Source: Bacillus sp. AFS037270 (GTDB lineage Bacteria > Bacillota > Bacilli > Bacillales_B > DSM-18226). Taken from it: a stretch of DNA of 50,261 nucleotides. The translations under genes were made by a program, and so were the position numbers. The DNA lies in contig NZ_NUNF01000028.1 in assembly GCF_002585305.1 (NCBI RefSeq), positions 1 through 50,261 of the forward strand, in the 5' to 3' direction. Under the pieces are notes generated by a model. That model was not told the DNA's origin and made no database searches. It saw only the letters and a program-made list of their open reading frames with translations. Every line of letters begins with the position of its first letter. The stretch's first letter is position 1. Positions 43,144-50,058 of the stretch are shown in pieces.

Positions 43144-43980
43144 ATGAGATTAATAGCGGTTGGAGATAATGTAGTTGATTATTATGAGGATCGGGAAGAA
43201 ATGTTCCCCGGCGGGAATGCCGTCAATGTGGCTGTTTTTTGGAAGCGTTACGGTGTAGAGGAAGTTTCATATATTGGGATTGTCGGGAATGACGAAGAGG
43301 GCGAGCATATTGTCAACTCGTTAGCACAGGAACAAATTGATGTTTCCCGGGTAAGAAAAGTGTTCGGACCCTCGGGAGAAGCTGTTGTTACGTTGGATGA
43401 GCAGGGCGACCGTAAGTTTGTCGGCTCGAATAAAGGCGGTGTTCAGAAAGAACTGAAATTGAACTTTACTGAATCTGAACTGGCGTTTATCAGCACTTTC
43501 TCACTGCTGCATACAAGCGTATTCAGCCATTTAGAAAAAGAATTGCCATTATTGCAGCAGTATATTGATATCTCATTTGATTTTTCAACGAAATACGATG
43601 AGGACTATTTAGAGCTTGTTTGCCCCTTTATAAAGTTTGCAATTTTCTCTGGCGGCGACTTAACAAACGTTGAGTGTGAAGCATTAATCGCGCGTGTTCA
43701 CCAGCTTGGGACACCTAATATTATTGTGACCAGGGGTTCGGAAGGATCTTTATTTTCCGATTCAAAACAGCTATATAAGCAAGGAATCGTAGAGACAGTG
43801 GTAGTCGATACACTGGGTGCAGGTGACACCTTTGTAGCGATCTTTTTAAAAGAATATGTCTTGTCTGGGAACGCCGAGGAGGCGATGGAAAAGGGTGCGG
43901 CGGCTGCGTCTGAAACATGCCAGCGCTTTGGTGCCTTCGGCCACGGGAAAAAGCGTGCCAAAAGGATTACGATTGGCTAA
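43144..43980 (+). CDS. frlD: PfkB-family fructosamine kinase, FrlD-like (278 aa)
   Basis: Ribokinase-fold sugar kinase: N-terminal MRLIAVGDNVVDYYED and FPGGNAVNVAVFWKRYG, and the anion-hole motif DTLGAGDTF with catalytic Asp228. The length is close to fructoselysine 6-kinase FrlD. In the pathway it would phosphorylate the sugar part of the imported Amadori compound for the adjacent deglycase. GGGAGG lies before ATG 43144. A terminator follows. Confidence 0.88.
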   Translation: MRLIAVGDNVVDYYEDREEMFPGGNAVNVAVFWKRYGVEEVSYIGIVGNDEEGEHIVNSLAQEQIDVSRVRKVFGPSGEAVVTLDEQGDRKFVGSNKGGVQKELKLNFTESELAFISTFSLLHTSVFSHLEKELPLLQQYIDISFDFSTKYDEDYLELVCPFIKFAIFSGGDLTNVECEALIARVHQLGTPNIIVTRGSEGSLFSDSKQLYKQGIVETVVVDTLGAGDTFVAIFLKEYVLSGNAEEAMEKGAAAASETCQRFGAFGHGKKRAKRITIG

Positions 43981-43988
43981 GGCAAAGG

Positions 43989-44021
43989 GAACCTGTTCTT
44001 TGTAGAACAGGTTCTTCTATT
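43989..44021 (+). terminator. Terminator after frlD
   Basis: Perfect 10-base stem GAACCTGTTC / GAACAGGTTC with loop TTTGTA, then TTCTATT. Confidence 0.85.
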
Positions 44022-44029
44022 ACGCTTAT

Positions 44030-44062
44030 AAAAAACTCCCTAAGTCTTTAAGGCTTAGGGAG
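44030..44062 (-). terminator. Terminator for the minus-strand frlB transcript
   Basis: CTCCCTAAGTC / GGCTTAGGGAG (one wobble) with six A residues at 44030-44035, which read as T on the minus strand. The frlB transcript would pass through the dispersed element before ending here. Confidence 0.75.
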
Positions 44063-44107
44063 CGGTTTCATTTTAAGAGATAAGAAAGTATAAATTTCGA
44101 CTTCGAG

Positions 44108-44232
44108 AATTGTCCAGCTCCAGGCGCCATCGGCTCGAGGTCACAAGCCAATCCGTCCAAAAGGTTAATGAACAACCTTTCGGCCGGCTCGTCTTGTGCT
44201 TGTCGCCGAAGTCTAAGCGCCTTGCGCTTTTC
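44108..44232. repeat. Dispersed structured element next to the frlB stop
   Basis: Begins AGAATTGTCCAGCTCCAGGC and ends AAGCGCCTTGCGCTTTTC, with pairing of CACAAGCC/GGCTCGTCTTGTG and AAAGGTT/AACCTTT inside. I recall many TGTCCAGCTCCAGCGCC...GCGCTTGCGCTTTTC elements in Bacillus and Geobacillus genomes; a search should confirm. It abuts the frlB stop codon and would form the 3' end of that message. Confidence 0.75.
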
Positions 44233-45219
44233 TTAGTATTCTACTTTCCACATATATCTTCTTTTTGAAAGCGGGTGATTACGAGCATCAGCTAATTGTT
44301 CTGCATAGCGGCGGAGAACGTAATTTAAGACAAGTGGCGCGATATAACCTTTTAACTCTTCGTCAATGCCTTCTAAATCAAGCTCTTTTGCATCTAATAC
44401 GACGAGTTTTTTACCGTATTTTTTTGAAAAATCTAATGCTCTTTCATCTAGTGGACGTGTTTCATCTAAGCCAACTAGAATAATAAATGGTACTTCTTCA
44501 TCAATGATTTCAAATGGACCATGGAAGTATTCACCTGCGTGAATGGCGTTGGAGTGAATCCACTGCATTTCTAAAAGGATGCAAGTAGTGTAGGAATAGG
44601 CTATTCCATAGTTGGCTCCGCTTGCCATCGTATAGATCACTTTTTCATCTTTGTATGATTGACCAAATTGTTGGGCTCGATCTGCAAATTGCTTGCCAGC
44701 TTTTTCAAAGGCGGCCTGGGTATTGGATAAGCTATTGACCATTTTGTCAAACCTTTCGTTTCCTTCTAGGACGTTTAAAACACCCATCGTTAGTTGATAT
44801 AGTAAGCCTAAGTTGGTATTGAAGGCAACGGACTCAGCGCCCCATTCGTATTTAACAACGAATTCACTTTCCTGTGCCAGCGGGGAGGTTGGTTCGTTTG
44901 TGAAACCAACTGTTAATGCTCCTTTTTGACGGGCAAATTCAGCAGCCTTTACGGTTTCAGGAGTGGTACCTGACATCGAGCACAAGATGACAAGAGAATT
45001 TTCGCCAAGTTTTCTAGGGTTGCGATGAATGAATTCATTGGAGCTGTATACATCAGAAGGAATGTTTTTTGCTTCTCGGTCCATGATATATTTGTTCGGA
45101 TACATGATAGCAGAGGAACCGCCGCATGCAACAAAGTAAACATGGTTAATTGTGCGCCCTTTCAAAGCATCTAACACATTTTTTACCTGTGGATCTACAA
45201 CTACTTGTGAGTTTACCAT
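44233..45219 (-). CDS. frlB: Fructosamine deglycase FrlB (328 aa)
   Basis: Closest of the two SIS proteins to B. subtilis FrlB: VYFVACGGSSAIMYPNKYIMDREAK, SMSGTTPETVKAAEFARQKGALT, IYTMASGANYGIAYSYTTCILLEMQW, HAGEYFHGPFEIIDE and the C-terminus HPLSKRRYMWKVEY match nearly word for word. It splits fructosamine 6-phosphates into glucose 6-phosphate and an amine or amino acid. AAGGAGG precedes its ATG on the minus strand. It is divergent from the frlC-like gene and has its own promoter with an operator-like palindrome. Confidence 0.93.
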   Translation of the reverse strand: MVNSQVVVDPQVKNVLDALKGRTINHVYFVACGGSSAIMYPNKYIMDREAKNIPSDVYSSNEFIHRNPRKLGENSLVILCSMSGTTPETVKAAEFARQKGALTVGFTNEPTSPLAQESEFVVKYEWGAESVAFNTNLGLLYQLTMGVLNVLEGNERFDKMVNSLSNTQAAFEKAGKQFADRAQQFGQSYKDEKVIYTMASGANYGIAYSYTTCILLEMQWIHSNAIHAGEYFHGPFEIIDEEVPFIILVGLDETRPLDERALDFSKKYGKKLVVLDAKELDLEGIDEELKGYIAPLVLNYVLRRYAEQLADARNHPLSKRRYMWKVEY

Positions 45220-45248
45220 TCATTTTTCCTCCTTAGGACTGTTTGGTC

Positions 45249-45306
45249 TAACATATAATAATACATTATATGATGTTATAGTATTATACATGATATAAAT
45301 TGTCAA
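45249..45306 (-). promoter_or_regulatory. frlB promoter and candidate operator
   Basis: On the minus strand TTGACA (plus 45301-45306), 17 bases, TACTAT (plus 45278-45283). Immediately downstream is an inverted repeat, CATATAAT (45252-45259) / ATTATATG (45265-45272), within outer arms TAACAT (45249-45254) and ATGTTA (45273-45278). The stretch 45249-45270 is nearly identical to the one at the transport-operon promoter. Confidence 0.7.
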
Positions 45307-45354
45307 TCTCTTTTGAAAATTAAATTTTATATTTTAATAGACACTAATATCAAA

Positions 45355-45384
45355 TTGACTTATAACATATTATGATGTTATATT
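45355..45384 (+). promoter_or_regulatory. frlC-like gene promoter with palindromic operator
   Basis: TTGACT (45355-45360), an 18-base spacer and TATATT (45379-45384). The spacer is filled by a perfect inverted repeat TATAACAT / ATGTTATA with a 6-base centre (45361-45382), in an ideal place for a repressor. Confidence 0.7.
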
Positions 45385-45461
45385 AACTTTGAATATCTTA
45401 GTAAATTAGATAGTTTTTGTTTTTAAAAATAAATACAGGATGAAGTGAAGGGGATGGGGAA

Positions 45462-46298
45462 ATGTCAAAGATCACGAGGGATCAAATTACGGGAATGAAC
45501 TTCCATTATAAGCACTATCCTTTGGAATACTTTTTAGATGCAATGGTTCGATATGAATGCAAAAATATTGAATTATGGGGAGCATCCCCTCACTTTTATG
45601 TAGATGAACTAACACTTCACGATATGAAAAATATAAAAAGAGAGATTAATAGAAGAAACTTATCGGTGGTCTGTTTTACACCGGAACAGTGTGTGTATCC
45701 AATCAACCTTGCGGCCAAAGAGGATGGCATTCGGGAAAGAAGCATCCAATATTTCATCAAATCAGCGGAGGCGGCAAAAGAATTAGAGGCACCCTTACTA
45801 TTAGTTACGCCAGGCTGGGGCTATGAAAATGAAGATAAAAAGGAAGCTTGGAAGCGAACGAGAGATTCTCTTGAAAGATTATCAGCCGTTTCAGGCGAAC
45901 TTGGGTTAACCCTTGCACTTGAACCTTTAACAAGAGTAGAATCCAATATTATCAACGATGCGAAGTCGTTAAAAGCGATGCTAGAGGAAGTAAATAGTCC
46001 CTTCCTTAAAGGGATGATTGATACCATTCCAATGGCTCTAGCTAATGAAGATTTCAATGATTATTTCAGCATCCTTAAAGACGAGATTGTCCATATTCAT
46101 TTTATTGATGGAAAACCGGAAGGCCATTTGGTATGGGGAGATGGGGTCTTACCGCTGCAGAAATATATTGATCAGTTGAGTCAACAAGGTTATCAGGGAT
46201 CGCTCACTTTAGAGTATACATCCTATCAATATGTGCAGAACCCGGATGAGGCGATGGAACGGACGTTGGACGTGCTTTCAGGAGTGTTAGCCGATTAA
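45462..46298 (+). CDS. Sugar-phosphate isomerase/epimerase, FrlC-like (278 aa)
   Basis: Xylose-isomerase-like TIM barrel (AP endonuclease family 2): NIELWGASPHFYVDEL, SVVCFTPEQCVYPINLA, LALEPLTRVESNIIND, GMIDTIPMALANED, HIHFIDGKPEGHLVWGDG and SLTLEYTSYQY. The Glu, Asp, His and Glu residues are the expected metal ligands. It is similar in layout to E. coli FrlC, the fructoselysine 3-epimerase that feeds psicoselysine into the pathway. B. subtilis has no frlC in its frl cluster, so this island may accept a wider range of Amadori compounds. ATG 45462 follows GGGGATGGGG. Confidence 0.82.
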   Translation: MSKITRDQITGMNFHYKHYPLEYFLDAMVRYECKNIELWGASPHFYVDELTLHDMKNIKREINRRNLSVVCFTPEQCVYPINLAAKEDGIRERSIQYFIKSAEAAKELEAPLLLVTPGWGYENEDKKEAWKRTRDSLERLSAVSGELGLTLALEPLTRVESNIINDAKSLKAMLEEVNSPFLKGMIDTIPMALANEDFNDYFSILKDEIVHIHFIDGKPEGHLVWGDGVLPLQKYIDQLSQQGYQGSLTLEYTSYQYVQNPDEAMERTLDVLSGVLAD

Positions 46299-46304
46299 AA
46301 CAAA

Positions 46305-46333
46305 TTGATAGCTGGAAATTATTTATATATACT
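46305..46333 (+). promoter_or_regulatory. Candidate frlR promoter
   Basis: TTGATA (46305-46310), a 17-base spacer and TATACT (46328-46333), about 105 bases before the GntR gene. Confidence 0.5.
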
Positions 46334-46377
46334 TGTAATAACAATAGAAAAAACAGCAGGTGGAACTAAATGATTAA

Positions 46378-46398
46378 AGGGAGGGGGCTTTCCTCCCT
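46378..46398 (+). other. Short hairpin in the frlR leader
   Basis: GGGAGG (46379-46384) and CCTCCC (46392-46397) form a six-base stem. There is no T tract; a leader structure or weak terminator is possible. Confidence 0.35.
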
Positions 46399-46437
46399 AT
46401 ATAGTTTGCTAATAAGAAAATTAGGCAGGTGATTGAT

Positions 46438-47157
46438 GTGTTAAGACAGGATGACCAGATTCCTTTATATATTCAATTAAAGGAATCACTTCTCAGCTCC
46501 ATCTTGAATGGGGAATTAAAGTATGGGGATAAAATCCCAACGGAAGCAGAATTAAGTGAAGAATATAAAATCAGCAGGATTACCGTAAGAAAGGCGATTC
46601 TTGAGCTGGTTGAAGATGGGTTTCTGGTAAAGCGGCAGGGAAAAGGGACGTTTGTTAACAAAAGGAAGATTGAGCGAAAGATTGTCCACTTTTTAAGCTT
46701 TAGTGATGCCTGTAAGGCGAATGGCCTGACAGCGAGCAGTAAAGTGATTAAAAAGGAAATTATTCAGCCAACAGCAAAGGATATTGAATTGCTGCAGCTG
46801 GATGAAGGGGATGCCCTGTTATTTATTCAACGGGTACGCTATGCTGGTGATTCTCCGATTATGATTGAAAACAATTATTACTCTTATAAAAAGTTCCATA
46901 TCTTACTGAATGAGGATTTAGAGGGATCCGTCTATAAAGTAATTGAAGAAAAGCTGAATATTAAGCCTCGTGGTTCCTGGGAGACGACATTGGAGATTGT
47001 CAGGGCATCAGAGGATGAAGTGCAATTACTCAATACTTCAAGCGGTGAGCCTTTATTTTATATGGAAACGACCGTTTATGATGAAAACGACGAGCCTGTC
47101 CATCGCGGGAAACAGTATATTTTAGGTGATAGCTATAAATTCATCTTCCAGCAATAG
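46438..47157 (+). CDS. frlR: GntR/HutC-family regulator, FrlR-like (239 aa)
   Basis: N-terminal winged helix (PLYIQLKESLLSSILNGELKYGDKIPTEAELSEEYKISRITVRKAILELVEDGFLVKRQGKGTFV region, residues ~5-72) and a C-terminal UTRA ligand domain (LLFIQRVRYAGDSPIMIENNYY). UTRA domains of this group bind phosphorylated sugars, here probably a fructosamine 6-phosphate. GTG 46438 is preferred since AGGCAGG overlaps the alternative GTG 46429. It most likely represses the three island promoters through the palindromic operators; this is inferred from position and family. Confidence 0.85.
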   Translation: MLRQDDQIPLYIQLKESLLSSILNGELKYGDKIPTEAELSEEYKISRITVRKAILELVEDGFLVKRQGKGTFVNKRKIERKIVHFLSFSDACKANGLTASSKVIKKEIIQPTAKDIELLQLDEGDALLFIQRVRYAGDSPIMIENNYYSYKKFHILLNEDLEGSVYKVIEEKLNIKPRGSWETTLEIVRASEDEVQLLNTSSGEPLFYMETTVYDENDEPVHRGKQYILGDSYKFIFQQ

Positions 47158-47192
47158 TTTTAAAAAGAAATTCGGAATTTGATACGGGGAAG

Positions 47193-48059
47193 TTGAGCGC
47201 GATGAGAAAAACGATCAAAGATTGTTTATACATTTTGCTGGGTTCGCTTATTTTTTCAATAGGTATTAACTATTTTACAATCCCAAACCTGTTGTCAGAA
47301 GGCGGGATTATCGGCTTAACGATTATTTTTCACTATTTGTTCCACTGGTCGCCTGGGATTGTGAATTTTGTCCTCAATACGGTGCTTGTTTTGGTAGGAA
47401 TGAAGTTTTTGGAGAAAAGAGCTATTATTTATACGTTATTTTCCATTTTTTCATGTTCTTTGTTTTTGTTTATTACCGAGGAAACGGGAAAACAGCTTAC
47501 CAATGACACGTTATTAGCGGCTATCTTTGCCGGTTTATTGGTGGGAGGCGGCTTAGGGATTATTTTTCGTGCCGGGGGAACCTCGGGCGGGACGACGATC
47601 TTAGCGAGGCTTGCCAACCAGTTTCTTGGCTGGAGTATGGGGAAAGGTATTTTGGCAATTGATATTATCGTAGTGGCCGGCTCGGTGTTTATCATTGGGC
47701 TCGGGAAAGCGATGTATACGTTGATTGCAGTTTACTTAGGCGCTAAGGCGATTGATTTTATCGTGGAAGGGCTAGAAGAAAAGGTGGCTGTCCTGATTAT
47801 TTCTAATTCATCTGAATTGGTGTTAGATGCGATTACGAATAAGTTATCACGAGGAATTACCGTTTTAGAGGGACGCGGCGGTTATACCGGTGATAATAAG
47901 GATGTGCTTTATATCGTGATTAATAGGCAGGAAATTGTTCAGCTGAAGAATTTGATTTATGCAGTGGATGAGCATGCCTATGTGACCGTTCATCTTGTTC
48001 AGGAGATGATTGGTAAGGGGTATAAGGTCGGTAAGACTAGGATGGCGAAAGGTATATAG
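47193..48059 (+). CDS. YitT-family membrane protein (288 aa)
   Basis: DUF161/YitT protein: five hydrophobic helices in residues ~8-170 with the conserved GINYFTIPNLLSEGGIIGL and FRAGGTSGGTTILARL, then a cytoplasmic DUF2179 domain from about 200 (GRGGYTGDNKDVLYIVINRQE). Function in the family is not settled. It begins with TTG 47193 (GGGGA upstream) or ATG 47202, 35 bases after frlR, so it is probably co-transcribed with the island's regulator. A transport role for Amadori compounds is only a guess. Confidence 0.85.
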   Translation: MSAMRKTIKDCLYILLGSLIFSIGINYFTIPNLLSEGGIIGLTIIFHYLFHWSPGIVNFVLNTVLVLVGMKFLEKRAIIYTLFSIFSCSLFLFITEETGKQLTNDTLLAAIFAGLLVGGGLGIIFRAGGTSGGTTILARLANQFLGWSMGKGILAIDIIVVAGSVFIIGLGKAMYTLIAVYLGAKAIDFIVEGLEEKVAVLIISNSSELVLDAITNKLSRGITVLEGRGGYTGDNKDVLYIVINRQEIVQLKNLIYAVDEHAYVTVHLVQEMIGKGYKVGKTRMAKGI

Positions 48060-48190
48060 GTTAGGTTGTTAGAGAGTGGGATATAGGTAAGGTGCGGGTT
48101 CCGGTAACTATCGTAAACAATAAAAATTATATTCTTGTTTGGGTATTGAGGCTGGAGTAACTATGTATATATGTTCGCTTGCAGGTTGTG

Positions 48191-48347
48191 ATTGACTACC
48201 CGGATGAATGATTTTTGGTGATGGCAGTCGTTAATAAGGTCTATTGACTACCCGGATGAATGATTTTTGGGGCTGCCGGTCGTTAATAAGGTCTATTGAC
48301 TACTCTGTCGAATCATTTTTTGCGTTAACGGTCGTCAATCAATATCT
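48191..48347. repeat. 52-base tandem repeat, about three units
   Basis: Units at 48191-48242, 48243-48294 (both 52 bases) and a diverged 53-base unit 48295-48347, each starting ATTGACTAC. The first two share ATTGACTACCCGGATGAATG and GTCGTTAATAAGGTCT with changes only in the middle. It is part of a 1121-base region (48060-49180) with no convincing gene. Confidence 0.85.
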
Positions 48348-48407
48348 CTATTAGTTAATCATCATTGCATTTCTAAGCGTGTTTATTTTTTTTATAGTAT
48401 TAGTTGG

Positions 48408-48430
48408 GCCAGTCTTGCGACTGGCTTTTT
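48408..48430 (+). terminator. Orphan terminator downstream of the YitT gene
   Basis: Perfect seven-base stem GCCAGTC / GACTGGC with TTGC loop and five T residues, 349 bases after the nearest gene. It would end readthrough from the island or the transcript of the repeat region. Confidence 0.75.
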
Positions 48431-48729
48431 GAGTGGGAAAGATATGTGTGGTGAGAAAGACTCAGTTTTTTCTGCAGGTGGTATGATGAGGGCAATTCTG
48501 CATATGATGATAGGGGAAATGGAAATAATAGTTGGACTCGAGTACGGATGTTAGGAAATGTTCTAGTAATATAACAGTTTGTGTCATCTTTTGATAAAAA
48601 AGAGTGATTTTTGTTTATTTTTTAAAAATAGTAAAGAAAAGTGAACATTTGATGACAAATCTCACAGACAAAAGAGAGAAAATTATTGTTAAATAGTGGT
48701 TGTTGTCGATTATTTTAGTAGGGTTACTG

Positions 48730-48893
48730 GGGTTCTTGCGAACCCTGTTTTAGGCACGTCATCTTCCGCTGACGCTCCAGATCACGTGCACCGAAAGCGC
48801 GCACTTTTGATTAGTATTAGCTGGTTCGCTCTTGCGTCATCTCTGATGTTTTTCAGGGGAGCTTCTCGAGCGAGATCACGCAAACGCTCAGGG
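48730..48893. repeat. Structured non-coding block with inverted repeats
   Basis: Contains hairpin GGGTTC-TTGC-GAACCC (48730-48745), the direct repeat CTTCCGCTGACGCTCCAG (48763-48780, again at 48971-48988) and an inverted pair TTGCGTCATCTC (48831-48842) / GAGATCACGCAA (48872-48883, one mismatch). A plus-strand reading frame across it has no family resemblance. Confidence 0.6.
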
Positions 48894-48902
48894 GGGGGAG
48901 GG

Positions 48903-49108
48903 ACCCGTGTCTTGAGACAAGTTTAGTGTGAAAATTGTATTTCTATCGCCATGTGCTAACGCACATTGCGCTTCCGCTGACGCTCCAGCTTGCGAAATTC
49001 CCCATTTTTAGCCTCTTTTGAGAGCGAGCTCTCACGAGGCTAAAAATGGGGAATTGTCGCGGCGATAGAATTCCAATTTTTATAAAGTTGGTTTGTCGAC
49101 ACGGGTTT
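48903..49108. repeat. ~200-base nested palindrome before nuoA
   Basis: The innermost stem pairs GAAATTCCCCATTTTTAGCC (48993-49012) with GGCTAAAAATGGGGAATT (49038-49055). A second stem pairs AAAATTGTATTTCTATCGCC (48931-48950) with GGCGATAGAATTCCAATTTT (49061-49080, few mismatches). Outermost, ACCCGTGT (48903-48910) pairs with ACACGGGT (49099-49106). Such a structure could form a very long hairpin in RNA or a cruciform in DNA; its outer arm runs into the nuo promoter. Confidence 0.75.
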
Positions 49109-49124
49109 GTAACAGTGCTATAAT
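49096..49124 (+). promoter_or_regulatory. nuo operon promoter
   Basis: TCGACA (49096-49101, one change from TTGACA), a 17-base spacer and TATAAT (49119-49124) with an extended -10 TGC. The start codon of nuoA is 57 bases downstream. Confidence 0.7.
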
Positions 49125-49180
49125 GAATTCGGTTACATATTTAATTAGTATGAAAATTTACAACATTGGAGGGGATAGAC

Positions 49181-49552
49181 ATGGAACTTAATGTATATCA
49201 GAATAATTATCTGATAGTTTTTGTGTTCCTATGTCTTGGTGTGCTGCTGCCTGTGGTGGCGTTATCTTTTGGGAAACTTCTGCGTCCGAATAATCCGAGC
49301 GATGAGAAGAATACCACATATGAAAGCGGTATTGAGCCATTTCACGATTCGCGTGTGCAGTTCAATGTCCGCTATTATATTTTTGCCCTGATGTTTGTTA
49401 TTTTTGATGTAGAAACAGTGTTTTTATATCCATGGGCGGTTGCTTATGATAAGCTGGGGATTTTTGCGCTCGTCGAGATGTTAATTTTTGTTGCGATGCT
49501 TTTACTTGGCCTAGTATATGCTTGGAAGAAGAAGGTGTTACGATGGATTTAA
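49181..49552 (+). CDS. nuoA: NADH-quinone oxidoreductase subunit A (123 aa)
   Basis: Small membrane subunit of complex I with three helices. [42 protein letters not shown] is the family signature (residues ~44-86). ATG 49181 follows GGAGGGG; an in-frame TTG at 49166 would overlap that site. Its last 10 bases overlap nuoB. Confidence 0.96.
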   Translation: MELNVYQNNYLIVFVFLCLGVLLPVVALSFGKLLRPNNPSDEKNTTYESGIEPFHDSRVQFNVRYYIFALMFVIFDVETVFLYPWAVAYDKLGIFALVEMLIFVAMLLLGLVYAWKKKVLRWI

Positions 49553-50055
49553 GACTAGAAGATTTCACACCGGATGAAATAAGAGAGTTAGAACGAAATG
49601 TATTTTTTGCCACGCTGGAGCAAATTAAGGCATGGGCACGGAGTAATTCTTTGTGGCCGATGACATTTGGTCTGGCTTGTTGTGCGATTGAGATGATGGG
49701 CACGGGGGGAGCGAACTATGACCTTGACCGGTTTGGGACGATTTTCCGTACGTCACCGCGGCAATCCGATTGTATGATTGTTTCAGGTACGGTGACGAAA
49801 AAAATGGCACCGATCTTACGCCGTTTATATGACCAAATGCCGGAGCCTAAATGGGTGATAGCAATGGGTTCATGTGCGACTGCCGGCGGACCGTATGTAA
49901 AATCGTATTCCGTTGTTAAAGGAGTCGATCAGATTGTTCCGGTGGATGTCTATATCCCAGGATGCCCGCCTAACCCTGCTGCTTTAATATACGGAATCAA
50001 TAAGTTAAAGGATAAAATTCGTTACGAAGCGAAGACAGGGAAGAAGGTGATCTAA
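49543..50055 (+). CDS. nuoB: NADH-quinone oxidoreductase subunit B (170 aa)
   Basis: Carries iron-sulfur cluster N2, the last electron donor to quinone. The ligands are the tandem Cys46-Cys47 ([10 protein letters not shown]), Cys111 (MGSCATAGG) and Cys141 (IPGCPPNP). [18 protein letters not shown] is typical. ATG 49543 with GAAGAAGGTG is used, since the earlier in-frame ATG lies in the nuoA coding end without a ribosome binding site and before the family's N-terminus. Confidence 0.97.
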   Translation: MDLRLEDFTPDEIRELERNVFFATLEQIKAWARSNSLWPMTFGLACCAIEMMGTGGANYDLDRFGTIFRTSPRQSDCMIVSGTVTKKMAPILRRLYDQMPEPKWVIAMGSCATAGGPYVKSYSVVKGVDQIVPVDVYIPGCPPNPAALIYGINKLKDKIRYEAKTGKKVI

Positions 50056-50058
50056 CCG

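Noticed and set aside
45307..45321. CodY-box-like sequence ending GAAAATT upstream of frlB
   Set aside because: Four mismatches to AATTTTCWGAAAATT in an AT-rich region; CodY control is known for B. subtilis frl but this site is too weak to claim.
48191..48347. Possible CRISPR array
   Set aside because: Units abut each other with a 52-base period, have no unique spacers of constant length, and no cas gene is present. The ~20-base arrays are too short in period and too degenerate.
48696..48926. Reading frame of 76 codons in the region before nuoA
   Set aside because: It covers structured repeat DNA, starts without a ribosome binding site and gives a Ser/Arg-rich low-quality protein.
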